Shown here piece by piece: positions 1-6,702 of a stretch of 8,710 nucleotides of DNA. The notes under the pieces are model-generated. The model was not told where the DNA came from and did no database searches. It saw nothing but the letters and a program-made list of their open reading frames with translations. Position numbers and translations under genes: made by a program. Every line of letters begins with the position of its first letter. Position 1 is the stretch's first letter. The DNA lies in assembly GCA_017958935.1 (NCBI GenBank), contig JAGDBR010000323.1, forward strand, positions 1 to 8,710. The letters run 5' to 3'. Source of the DNA: Lachnospiraceae bacterium (GTDB lineage: Bacteria; Bacillota_A; Clostridia; Lachnospirales; Lachnospiraceae).

Positions 1-65
1 CGTTCACAAAATGACGATAGAACAAATGGTCGCCTTTGTAGATGAAAAAGTCAGTGTCTTACTGG

Positions 66-95
66 ATTGTAGCATATTATGAATGAAAATTCCAA
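66..95 (-). promoter_or_regulatory. Candidate leftward promoter (possible dnaA promoter)
   Basis: Read on the minus strand, TTGGAA (90-95) is followed after 18 nt by TACAAT (66-71), which is preceded by TGC, an extended -10 element. Transcription would start near position 59 and run left out of the window, where dnaA is expected. An inverted DnaA-box-like sequence (100-108) lies just upstream, which would fit DnaA autoregulation. The -35 matches consensus at only 4 of 6 positions, so this is a moderate candidate. Confidence 0.35.
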
Positions 96-99
96 CGGG

Positions 100-198
100 T
101 TTTCAACAGGTATTAAACAAAATGTTGATTCTTTTCGACGGATAGGTCGGTTTTTGTGAAAAGTATGTTGAAAACATGTTGATACCCTGTTGATATTC
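100..198. other. Cluster of DnaA-box-like sites, probable part of oriC
   Basis: Four tandem 11-bp units start at 155, 166, 177 and 188, reading TGTGAAAAGTA, TGTTGAAAACA, TGTTGATACCC and TGTTGATATTC. The 9-mer cores resemble the DnaA box TGTGGATAA (reverse complement TTATCCACA) with one or more mismatches. A further copy, TGTTGATTC, lies at 123-131 and an inverted one, TTTTCAACA, at 100-108. The 11-bp spacing is close to one helical turn, so sites would lie on one face of the DNA. With the position next to rpmH and the local AT richness, this supports part of the chromosomal origin. No box is a perfect consensus match. Confidence 0.55.
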
Positions 199-211
199 AT
201 TCCGCTCCCGC

Positions 212-239
212 CCTGTATTTTTTCCGGAAACAGGTTTTT
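212..239 (+). terminator. Weak candidate intrinsic terminator in the spacer
   Basis: CCTGT (212-216) and TT (218-219) can pair with AAACAGG (228-234) around one bulged A and an 8-nt loop, followed by five T residues. It would stop rightward transcripts entering from the left edge. The stem is short and AT-containing, so this may be chance. Confidence 0.22.
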
Positions 240-360
240 CTGCACGTATCGAAAAACAAGCTTTCAAAGACTGCCGCACGCAGGTCCGCGTCTTCCCGGA
301 CAGCTCCGGCGTTTTCTGTCCCGAACAGCCCCGCAAAAGCCCCGAAATACAAGAAAAACC

Positions 361-389
361 TTGACTTTACGCGGAAAAATCACTATAAT
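361..389 (+). promoter_or_regulatory. Strong housekeeping promoter for rpmH
   Basis: TTGACT (361-366) and TATAAT (384-389) are separated by exactly 17 nt, an almost perfect housekeeping-sigma promoter. The start would fall near 396, giving a leader of about 54 nt before rpmH with an AGGAGG ribosome binding site at 433-438. A near-consensus promoter is expected for the abundant ribosomal protein L34 and probably also supplies the rnpA-yidD-yidC-jag genes by readthrough. Confidence 0.85.
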
Positions 390-449
390 CTTCTCCGTGT
401 CTTATCTTTGAAGGATTCTAATTCAAAAAGACAGGAGGATATCGTAACC

Positions 450-587
450 ATGAAAATGACGTTTCAGCCGAAAAAGCGTTCTCACGCAAAAGTTCACGGC
501 TTCCGCGCAAGAATGGCTTCTGCAGGCGGCAGGAAAGTTCTGGCTTCCAGAAGAGCGAAGGGAAGAAAAGTTTTAACTGTTCAGTAA
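450..587 (+). CDS. rpmH: 50S ribosomal protein L34
   Basis: This gene encodes ribosomal protein L34, a small basic protein buried in the large-subunit rRNA. The 45-residue product starts [19 protein letters not shown] and ends [12 protein letters not shown], matching the conserved L34 pattern (FQPKK, KVHGFR, GRKVL, RRAKGRK) at about the usual 44-residue length. It is rich in Arg and Lys throughout. The ATG at 450 is chosen over the ATG at 456 because the family starts MK-x-TFQP and because AGGAGG (433-438) lies 11 nt upstream. A strong promoter precedes it and a terminator overlaps its TAA, so L34 is probably made in excess over the downstream genes. It marks the origin-proximal block of Firmicutes. 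Confidence 0.97.
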   Translation: MKMTFQPKKRSHAKVHGFRARMASAGGRKVLASRRAKGRKVLTVQ

Positions 588-612
588 GCCGCTTTCGCAA
601 GTGGCTTTTTTT
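587..612 (+). terminator. Intrinsic terminator/attenuator between rpmH and rnpA
   Basis: AGCCGCTT (587-594) pairs with AAGTGGCT (599-606) around a TCGC loop, with one G-T wobble, and is followed by a T run (607-612). The first base of the stem is the last base of the rpmH stop codon. It should cut most transcripts after rpmH and let a fraction through to rnpA, giving more L34 than RNase P protein. A ribosome terminating at the stop codon would sit on the stem. Confidence 0.8.
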
Positions 613-613
613 A

Positions 614-648
614 CGTGCCGGCATCAGGCAGCGCCCGGTCCCGGCACG
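614..648 (+). repeat. Inverted repeat in the rpmH-rnpA spacer
   Basis: CGTGCCGG (614-621) is a perfect 8-bp inverted match to CCGGCACG (641-648), with 19 nt between. It has no T tail, so it is not a terminator. It could fold in the RNA upstream of rnpA as a processing or stabilising hairpin. No function is established by the sequence. Confidence 0.4.
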
Positions 649-662
649 CCATGACGCAAGGC

Positions 663-667
663 GGGAG
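663..667 (+). promoter_or_regulatory. Ribosome binding site supporting a TTG start for rnpA
   Basis: GGGAG lies 8 nt before the TTG at 676. The nearest upstream ATG, at 652, is in another frame and reaches a stop after a few codons, so TTG is the best start. Confidence 0.6.
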
Positions 668-675
668 ACGCAGCT

Positions 676-1023
676 TTGAGAAACATTGATTCTTTGAAAA
701 ACGGAGAATTCCAGCGGATCTACAAGCTTCACGACTCCCTTGCCTGCGGGCCGGTCGTCATGTACAAGGCAGAAGGCACCGGGAAACTCGGGATCGTCTG
801 CTCGAAGAAGGTCGGCAACTCGGTGGTCCGCCACCGCTTCGCCCGGCTCGTCCGGGAAATCTACAGAAAACACAAAGATGAGATCAAAGAAGGCACAGAT
901 CTGATAGTCGTCGCGCGCGAAAGCGCAAAGGAACAAGGATTTACCGAGATCGAGGACGCGTTTGTCAAACTCCTTAAACGCCATTCGGTCTATTCAGAAA
1001 AAGGAATCGAAGTGCGCGTATGA
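676..1023 (+). CDS. rnpA: Ribonuclease P protein component
   Basis: This gene encodes the protein subunit of RNase P, which binds the RNase P RNA and the 5' leader of precursor tRNA during 5'-end maturation. The 115-residue product has the family's usual length. The signature [19 protein letters not shown] is at residues 43-61. It corresponds to the RNR motif helix, here with His in place of the usual Asn (RHR) and Ala56 where many homologues have Lys; I recall the RHR form from Clostridia. The start is TTG at 676, supported by GGGAG at 663-667 and by the typical N-terminus ([11 protein letters not shown]). The stop overlaps the yidD start as ATGA at 1020-1023, so the two genes are probably translationally coupled. 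Expression must come by readthrough of the rpmH terminator or from an unseen promoter. Confidence 0.95.
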   Translation: MRNIDSLKNGEFQRIYKLHDSLACGPVVMYKAEGTGKLGIVCSKKVGNSVVRHRFARLVREIYRKHKDEIKEGTDLIVVARESAKEQGFTEIEDAFVKLLKRHSVYSEKGIEVRV

Positions 1024-1235
1024 AAAAGGCCATGATTGCAATGATCCGATTCTACCAGCGGTATCTTTCACCGCTGAAACGTACGACGCACTGTATTTTT
1101 ACCCCCACGTGCTCCCAGTACGCCGTTGAGGCGATCGAGAAGTACGGGCCGTTAAAAGGCGGCTGGCTGACGGCGAAGCGCCTGCTGCGCTGCAACCCGT
1201 TCAACCGGAACGGCGGGTACGACCCTGTTCCTTAA
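1020..1235 (+). CDS. yidD: Membrane protein insertion efficiency factor YidD
   Basis: This gene encodes YidD, a small membrane-associated protein that assists YidC-dependent membrane insertion. The 71-residue product carries the family hallmarks in order: an N-terminal amphipathic helix with [10 protein letters not shown] (9-18), the C-x-F-x-P-x-CS-x-Y motif (Cys25 to Tyr34), GGW (47-49), and RLLRCNP followed by GGYDPVP at the C-terminus. Cys25, Cys31 and Cys58 are the conserved cysteines. The length is typical. It overlaps rnpA by 4 nt and precedes yidC by 15 nt, the standard arrangement. Its biochemical role is less well defined than that of YidC. Confidence 0.95.
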   Translation: MKKAMIAMIRFYQRYLSPLKRTTHCIFTPTCSQYAVEAIEKYGPLKGGWLTAKRLLRCNPFNRNGGYDPVP

Positions 1236-1250
1236 AAAGTAGGAGGAAAA

Positions 1251-2564
1251 ATGAGTTTTTTAACAGCGACACAAAGCACCTGGTTCCTGATCGGCTGGAT
1301 CGCGAAGGGACTCGGCTTCGTCATGAACGCCATTTACGAGTTCCTGTACTGGGTCGGCAGTACGGTCTTCCATTCCGGGAACATGCCGAGCATCGGTATT
1401 GCGATCATCCTGTTCACGATCGTCATTAAGGCGCTCCTGATCCCGCTGACGATCAAGCAGCAGAAGTTCTCGAAGCTGCAGTCGGTCATGTCGCCCGAGA
1501 TCCAGGCCATTCAGAACAAGTACAAGGGAAAGACCGACAACGCGTCCATGATGGCGCAGCAGGAAGAGACGAAGGAAGTCTACGCGAAGTACGGCACGTC
1601 CGCGACGGGCGGCTGCCTGCAGATGCTGATCCAGATGCCGATCCTCTTCGCCCTGTACCAGGTCATCTACAAGCTGCCGGGCTACATCGGCAGACTGAAA
1701 GCCCTCTACGACGGACCCGCGTCCGCGCTGGAGGCGATCTCCGGCTGGAATACGAACGAGCAGCTGATCCAGCTCGCGACGTCCAACCAGGTCCAGAAGG
1801 CCGCAGAGGTCTTCGCGGGCGAAAACGCGCACAACTACATCATCGACATGATGTACAACTTCTCTCAGACCGAGTGGCAGACGCTCCAGGGGATCTTCAA
1901 CAATCCCCAGCTGACGTCGTCCTATGAAGCGGTCCGCACTTCGATCAATCACGCGAACAGCTTCCTGGGCTTCGACCTTGCCGACACGCCTTTCAATCAG
2001 ATGTTCAACGGTCCGTGGTGGATCGTGCTCATCCCGATCCTGTCGGGCGTCCTGCAGTGGCTCTCCACCCGCGTCATGTCCACGCAGCAGTCCTCTGCCG
2101 TGGACCAGAGCAATTCGATGGCAGCGTCGATGAAGACCATGAACTACATCTTCCCGCTGATGTCCGTCGTCTTCTGCTTCATGTTCTCCGCCGGTCTCGG
2201 CATTTACTGGGTCGCCTCCGCGGGCGTCCAGGTCATTGTTCAGCTGATCGTGAACAATTACATCAATAAGGTCGACATCAATACGATGGTCGAGCAGAAC
2301 ATCGCGAAGATCAACGAGAAACGCGCGAAGAAGGGCCTGCCGCCGAAGAAGATCAATTCTTTCGCGGCGACCGTCCAGAGCATCGAGCAGTCGAAGGCGA
2401 ACGAAGACGCGCTGAAGGTCTCCCTGAAGGAGAAGGCAGACGCTTCGACGGCCTATTACGAGGCGCATTCGACGGCGAAGAAGGGCTCTCTGGCGGAGAA
2501 GGCCGGCATGGTGCAGGCATACGAAGAGCGCATGAAAGAACAGAAATCCGGAAAGAGGAATTGA
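1251..2564 (+). CDS. yidC: Membrane protein insertase YidC (Oxa1 family)
   Basis: This gene encodes the YidC/SpoIIIJ-type insertase, which places proteins in the cytoplasmic membrane alone or with Sec. The 437-residue product has hydrophobic segments at about 10-38, 48-68, 121-142, 255-273 and 297-336. The hydrophilic-groove region of the first core helix reads FTIVIKALLIPLTIKQQKFS (55-74); Lys60 takes the place of the functionally important Arg of B. subtilis SpoIIIJ, which keeps the positive charge. A hydrophilic insertion of about 110 residues (roughly 145-254) separates the second and third core segments and is longer than in B. subtilis. I recall such insertions in Lachnospiraceae. The C-terminus (from about 340) is a long basic, cytoplasmic tail that may bind ribosomes. 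No lipobox Cys is visible near the N-terminus. AGGAGG at 1241-1246 sits only 4 nt before the ATG. Jag follows after 1 nt. Confidence 0.95.
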   Translation: MSFLTATQSTWFLIGWIAKGLGFVMNAIYEFLYWVGSTVFHSGNMPSIGIAIILFTIVIKALLIPLTIKQQKFSKLQSVMSPEIQAIQNKYKGKTDNASMMAQQEETKEVYAKYGTSATGGCLQMLIQMPILFALYQVIYKLPGYIGRLKALYDGPASALEAISGWNTNEQLIQLATSNQVQKAAEVFAGENAHNYIIDMMYNFSQTEWQTLQGIFNNPQLTSSYEAVRTSINHANSFLGFDLADTPFNQMFNGPWWIVLIPILSGVLQWLSTRVMSTQQSSAVDQSNSMAASMKTMNYIFPLMSVVFCFMFSAGLGIYWVASAGVQVIVQLIVNNYINKVDINTMVEQNIAKINEKRAKKGLPPKKINSFAATVQSIEQSKANEDALKVSLKEKADASTAYYEAHSTAKKGSLAEKAGMVQAYEERMKEQKSGKRN

Positions 2565-2565
2565 A

Positions 2566-3444
2566 ATGGCAGATAAGAAGGTTTTTACGGCAGATACGAT
2601 CGACGATGCCATTACCAAGGCAACGATGGACCTCGGGATCCCGAGCGACCGTCTGGGATATGAGATCCTCGACAGGGGCGCGGCCGGTTTCCTGGGCATC
2701 GGCAGACGCCGGGCATCCATCTCCGCCTGGGAAATGACGGAAGAAGAGGCCGAAAAAGTGAAGGAAGAGGCCGAGAAGGCCATTGCGGCCGCAAAGGCCC
2801 AGAAAGAAAAAGCCGCGGAGGAAGCCCGGGCGAAAGCGAAAGCCGACGCCGAGGCGAAGGCCGGAAAGGCCGCCGAGGCAGCGAAAGAAGCGAAGCCGGT
2901 GAAGAAGGAAGAAAAGCCGGCGGAGAAGAAGGAAACTTCCGAAAAGACGAAGACCACCGCGAACGACAAGGCGCACTTCGAGGACGGCAAGGCATTCCTG
3001 CTGGACGTCTTCGACAAGATGGGCATGGAAGTCGAGATCACCTACGACTACGACGCGGAGGAGAATTCGCTGAACATCAACCTGGCCGGCAAGGAAATGG
3101 GCGTGCTGATCGGTAAGCGCGGCCAGACGCTGGACTCCCTGCAGTACCTGACCTCGCTGGTCGTCAACCGCTCCGGCGAGCATTACATCCGCGTCAAGCT
3201 GGACACGGAGAACTACCGGGAGCGCCGGAAAGAGACGCTGGAAGCGCTGGCGAAGAACATTGCCTACAAGGTCAAGCGCACACGCAAGAGCGTTTCCCTG
3301 GAGCCGATGAACCCGTACGAGCGGCGCATCATCCACTCCGCCCTGCAGCAGGACAATTTCGTCATGACGAAGTCCGAGGGCGAGGAGCCGTTCCGCCACG
3401 TGGTCGTGTTCTACAGAAGGAACAAGAACGGACAGGAGCGTTAA
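2566..3444 (+). CDS. khpB: RNA-binding protein Jag/KhpB (Jag-N, KH and R3H domains)
   Basis: This gene encodes Jag (KhpB, also EloR), a KH/R3H RNA-binding protein linked to cell elongation and division in Firmicutes. The 292-residue product has three parts. Residues 1-52 form the Jag-N domain (FTADTIDDAITKA, then AAGFLGIG). Residues about 57-136 are an Ala/Lys/Glu-rich linker, probably helical or disordered. A KH domain follows with IGKRG at 182-186 (the GxxG loop), and then a C-terminal R3H domain with Arg253 and His257 in NPYERRIIH. An AGAGG site (2554-2558) inside the end of yidC precedes the ATG, and only 1 nt separates the genes. The linker is encoded by repetitive AAG/GAG/GCC codons and may vary in length. 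A terminator follows directly. Confidence 0.94.
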   Translation: MADKKVFTADTIDDAITKATMDLGIPSDRLGYEILDRGAAGFLGIGRRRASISAWEMTEEEAEKVKEEAEKAIAAAKAQKEKAAEEARAKAKADAEAKAGKAAEAAKEAKPVKKEEKPAEKKETSEKTKTTANDKAHFEDGKAFLLDVFDKMGMEVEITYDYDAEENSLNINLAGKEMGVLIGKRGQTLDSLQYLTSLVVNRSGEHYIRVKLDTENYRERRKETLEALAKNIAYKVKRTRKSVSLEPMNPYERRIIHSALQQDNFVMTKSEGEEPFRHVVVFYRRNKNGQER

Positions 3445-3454
3445 GCACAGTCAG

Positions 3455-3482
3455 AAGGAGGTCCGGGAGGGCCTCCTTTTTT
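3455..3482 (+). terminator. Strong intrinsic terminator after jag
   Basis: AAGGAGGTCC (3455-3464) pairs over 10 bp (one T-G wobble) with GGGCCTCCTT (3469-3478) around a GGGA loop, and the T run extends to 3482. It should end the rpmH-to-jag transcripts. The 5' arm is also a perfect Shine-Dalgarno sequence, but it lies about 28 nt before the mnmE ATG and is locked in the stem. Confidence 0.87.
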
Positions 3483-3489
3483 AAAAGCC

Positions 3490-4845
3490 ATGGAAAAGAC
3501 GATCGCAGCGGTCTCGACGGGCCTGACGCCTTCCGGCATCCTGATCATACGGATGTCCGGGGACGACGCCGTCCGGATCGCAGACCGCGTGTTCCGCGGG
3601 AAAAAAGCCTTATCGAAAGTGAAAAGCCATACGATCCACCATGGCTTTATTCGTGATGCCGAAACACGGGAAGACCTGGACGAGGTCCTGGTCTCCGTCA
3701 TGCGGTCGCCGCATACGTACACGGGCGAGGACACCGTGGAGATCAACTGCCACGGCGGCCTGCTGGTCGCGAAAAAGGTGCTGGACCTGCTGCTGAAGAA
3801 CGGCGCGGAACCGGCAGAGCCCGGCGAGTTCACGAAACGCGCGTTTTTGAACGGGCGGATGGACCTGTCGCGGGCGGAAGCGGTCATTGACGTCATCGAA
3901 GCGCAGAACGATTTCGCGGCGAAGGCGTCGGTCTCGCAGCTGAAGGGTGCGGTGTCGGAGAAGATCCGCGCGCTGCGGGAAGCCCTGCTTTTCAGGATCG
4001 CTTTCATCGAGGCAGCGCTCGACGATCCGGAGCATTATGAGCTGGAAGGCTACGGCGGGGAGCTGAAGGAAACGGTCGAGGGCGTCCGGGAAGAGGTCCG
4101 GACCCTGCTGAAGACGGCCGATTACGGAAGCATCCTGAAGGCCGGCATCCGGACGGTCATCGCCGGACGGCCGAACGCGGGGAAATCTTCACTGCTGAAC
4201 GCCCTCTCCGGCCATGAAAAGGCGATCGTCACGGAGATCGCCGGCACGACGCGCGACGTGCTCGAGGTGCCGGTGCAGCTGAAGGACGTGTCGCTGATCC
4301 TGATGGATACGGCGGGCCTGCGGAAGACCGAGGATACGGTCGAGAAGATCGGCGTCGGCCGCGCAAAGGAAGCGCTGGACAACACGGACCTCGTGCTGTA
4401 CCTCGTCGACGCGGCGGAAGGAAAGACGCCGGAGGACGAAGAGAACCTGAACGCGCTCTATGCGTGCGGCAAAAAGGTCCTCGTGCTCCGGAACAAGACG
4501 GATCTCTTCGCGGAAAGGGATGAAGATACGGACGGCCTCGACATCTCGGCGAAGACCGGCAGCGGGCTTGACGAACTGTCGGAGCGGATCCGCAGCCTGT
4601 TCCACGAAGGAAAGATCGTACAGAACGACGAGGTCGTCATCACGTCGGCGCGCCACAAGGCGCTGCTGGCGGAAGCCGAGTGTGCGCTGACGCACGTGCT
4701 GGAAGGCATTGCGGACGGCGTCTCGGAGGACCTCATCAACATCGACCTGACGGACGCGTACGGCGCCCTCGGCCGGATCGTCGGCGAAGAGGTCGGCGAG
4801 GACGTGATCAACGCGGTCTTCGAGAAGTTCTGCATGGGGAAATAA
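3490..4845 (+). CDS. mnmE: tRNA uridine-5-carboxymethylaminomethyl modification GTPase MnmE
   Basis: MnmE is the GTPase and 5-formyl-THF-binding partner of MnmG; the complex installs the 5-carboxymethylaminomethyl group on U34 of tRNAs reading NNA/NNG codons. The 451-residue product has a normal length. The N-terminal folate-binding domain (1-118) includes TIAAVST, IRMSG and EINCHGG. A helical domain surrounds an inserted G domain with the P-loop GRPNAGKS (226-233), GTTRD (252-256), DTAG (273-276), NKTD (335-338) and SAK (353-355). The C-terminus ends FCMGK, the family's FC(I/M)GK with the catalytic Cys448. The ATG at 3490 matches the family N-terminus. No Shine-Dalgarno sequence is found at normal spacing, and a terminator ends 7 nt upstream, so initiation and transcription are unusual. 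mnmG follows after 23 nt. Confidence 0.96.
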   Translation: MEKTIAAVSTGLTPSGILIIRMSGDDAVRIADRVFRGKKALSKVKSHTIHHGFIRDAETREDLDEVLVSVMRSPHTYTGEDTVEINCHGGLLVAKKVLDLLLKNGAEPAEPGEFTKRAFLNGRMDLSRAEAVIDVIEAQNDFAAKASVSQLKGAVSEKIRALREALLFRIAFIEAALDDPEHYELEGYGGELKETVEGVREEVRTLLKTADYGSILKAGIRTVIAGRPNAGKSSLLNALSGHEKAIVTEIAGTTRDVLEVPVQLKDVSLILMDTAGLRKTEDTVEKIGVGRAKEALDNTDLVLYLVDAAEGKTPEDEENLNALYACGKKVLVLRNKTDLFAERDEDTDGLDISAKTGSGLDELSERIRSLFHEGKIVQNDEVVITSARHKALLAEAECALTHVLEGIADGVSEDLINIDLTDAYGALGRIVGEEVGEDVINAVFEKFCMGK

Positions 4846-4868
4846 ACGGGGACGCCCGGAAGAGCTGA

Positions 4869-6695
4869 ATGATGCTGAAGAACGAAGAAATCTATGATGT
4901 CGCCGTCGTCGGCGCGGGCCACGCAGGATGCGAGGCCGCTTTGGCGTGCGCGCGGCTTCATTTGAATACGGTCATGTTCACGGTGAGCGTGGACTCGATC
5001 GCGATGATGCCTTGCAACCCGAACATCGCCGGCACCTCGAAGGGCCACTTGGTCCGCTAGGTCGACGCCCTGGGCGGCGAGATGGGCCGGAACATCGACA
5101 AGACCTTCATCCAGTCGAAGATGCTCAATGTGTCAAAGGGACCCGCCGTGCACTCGCTGCGCGCACAGGCCGACAAGCAGCAGTATTCGCTCGAGATGCG
5201 GAAGACCCTGGAGGCCCAGGAGAACCTGTCGATCCGGCAAGCCGAGGTCGCGAAGATCATTGTCGAGGACGGCGCCGTCACAGGCGTTTCGACGGTCTCG
5301 GGCGCCGTTTACCGCGCGAAGGCCGTGATCCTGACGACGGGCGTTTACCTGAAGGCGCGCTGCATTTACGGCGACGTCTCCGAATATACGGGGCCGAACG
5401 GCCTGAAGGCGGCGAACGCATTGTCGCAGAGCCTTCTGGACAACGGCATCGAGCTTCGACGCTATAAGACCGGCACGCCGGCCCGCATGGACGGCTCCAC
5501 GGTCGATTTTTCGAAGATGCAGGAACAGAAGGGCGACCGGCGGATCGTGCCGTTCTCCTTCGAAACAGACCCCGAAAGCATCCAGAAGGAGCAGGTCTCC
5601 TGCTGGCTGACCTATACGAACGAGGAAACGCACCGGATCATCCGCGAGAACATTGACCGGTCGCCGCTCTTCTCGGGTGCGATCGAGGGCACCGGCCCGC
5701 GCTACTGCCCTTCGATCGAGGACAAGGTCATGCGCTTCGCGGACAAGGACCGCCACCAGGTCTTCGTCGAGCCGGAGGGCCTCTACACAAATGAAATGTA
5801 CATTGACGGGATGTCGTCGTCCCTGCCGGAGGACGTGCAGGTCGCGATGTACCGGACGGTCCCGGGGCTGGAGCACGCGAAGATCGTACGCAACGCCTAC
5901 GCGATCGAATATGACTGCATCGACGCGCAGCAGCTGAAGCCGACGCTCGAATTCAAGAAGATCGCGGGCCTCTACGCGGCCGGCCAGTTCAACGGTTCCT
6001 CGGGCTATGAGGAGGCCGCTGCGCAGGGCCTGATCGCGGGGATCAACGCCGCGCGCCGCCTGACGGGCAAGGAGGAGATCGTCCTGGACCGCTCGCAGGC
6101 GTACATCGGCGTGCTGATCGACGACCTCGTCACCAAGGAAAACCATGAGCCCTACCGGATGATGACGGCCCGCGCCGAATACCGTCTCCTGCTCCGCCAG
6201 GACAACGCGGACCAGCGGCTGACGCCGCTCGGCCATGAGGTCGGCCTGATCTCCGACGAGCGTTATGCAAAATTCATAGAATATATGCGGCTGCTGGAGG
6301 AAGAGACGGCGCGCGTCGAGCGCACGTTCGTGACGGGCGGCGACTCCATTGCCGACCGGATCCGGCGGCCGGAAAGCTCGTACGAGCAGACGAAGGACAT
6401 CGATCCGGAGCGGCCGGCGCTGCCGGAGCGCGTGCGCGAGCAGGTGAACATCCGGATCAAGTATGCCGGATACATTGAGCGCGAGCTGCGCCAGGTGGCC
6501 CAGTTCAGGAAGATGGAAGGAAAACGGATCCCGGAGGATCTGGATTACGACAGCGTGCCGAGTCTTCGGAACGAGGCGCGGCAGAAACTGAAGAAGATCC
6601 GGCCGTCGTCGATCGGTCAGGCGTCCCGCATCGCGGGCGTCTCGCCGGCGGACGTGTCGGTGCTGCTGGTCTGGCTGCAGAAGAACAAAGGGTGA
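4869..6695 (+). pseudogene. mnmG: MnmG (GidA) interrupted by an in-frame amber codon
   Basis: This reading frame encodes MnmG, the FAD-dependent partner of MnmE in wobble-uridine modification. It would be 608 residues, near the usual length, but codon 64 is TAG (5058-5060). Before it lie the FAD-binding GAGHAG (15-20) and [17 protein letters not shown] (47-63) with Cys49; after it, in the same frame, [16 protein letters not shown] and the rest, including [11 protein letters not shown] (Cys280) and [16 protein letters not shown]. Family members have Glu at this position (REIDALGG or KEIDALGG), so one G-to-T change of GAG explains the stop. Everything downstream is open and well conserved, so decay, if real, is recent. 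A restart at ATG 5082 would lack the FAD dinucleotide motif and is unlikely to work. GGAAGAG (4858-4864) precedes the ATG. It could be a sequencing error, a new null allele, or a read-through codon. Confidence 0.85.
5058..5060 (+). other. In-frame TAG codon in mnmG (expected GAG, Glu64)
   Basis: The codon falls between CGC (Arg63) and GTC-GAC (Val-Asp), exactly where the MnmG family has a conserved Glu before (I/V)DALGG. No shift of frame is present. None of the other complete genes in the window ends in TAG (they use TAA or TGA). Confidence 0.93.
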
Positions 6696-6702
6696 GGCCA
6701 AG

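Larger units (their letters stand above)
1..360. other. Intergenic region, probable dnaA-rpmH (oriC-side) spacer
   Basis: No convincing gene lies here. The stretch up to about position 200 is clearly more AT-rich than the rest of the window and carries the DnaA-box-like array and leftward promoter candidate listed separately. A short rightward open frame runs from the left edge to a TGA at 80-82 (about 26 codons, with ATG at 11), but it is too short to call and resembles no family I know. Firmicutes normally place dnaA divergently upstream of rpmH, so the left edge is probably the dnaA leader. That is inference, as no dnaA codons are visible. Confidence 0.5.

Noticed and set aside
11..82. Rightward 23-codon frame at the left edge (ATG at 11, TGA at 80-82) as a gene
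   Set aside because: It is too short, has no clear ribosome binding site, and lies where the dnaA leader is expected. It could be the tail of a gene outside the window, but nothing identifies it.
407..427. TTTGAA...TTCAAA inverted repeat in the rpmH leader as a regulatory hairpin
   Set aside because: The stem is only 6 AU-rich base pairs with a 9-nt loop, weak enough to occur by chance.
1428..1430. Lys60 instead of Arg in the YidC hydrophilic groove as a defect
   Set aside because: The charge is conserved and I recall Lys at this place in clostridial homologues, so it does not suggest loss of function.
1260..3041. Very long minus-strand open frame (593 codons) opposite yidC and jag
   Set aside because: It lies antisense to two well-recognised genes, is rich in Arg, Leu and Asp, and shows no family motif. 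Long antisense frames are expected in GC-rich coding DNA.
5058..5060. Pyrrolysine or selenocysteine at the mnmG stop
   Set aside because: The codon is TAG, so selenocysteine does not apply. MnmG is not a known pyrrolysine protein and the expected residue is an ordinary Glu; no pyl gene is in view.
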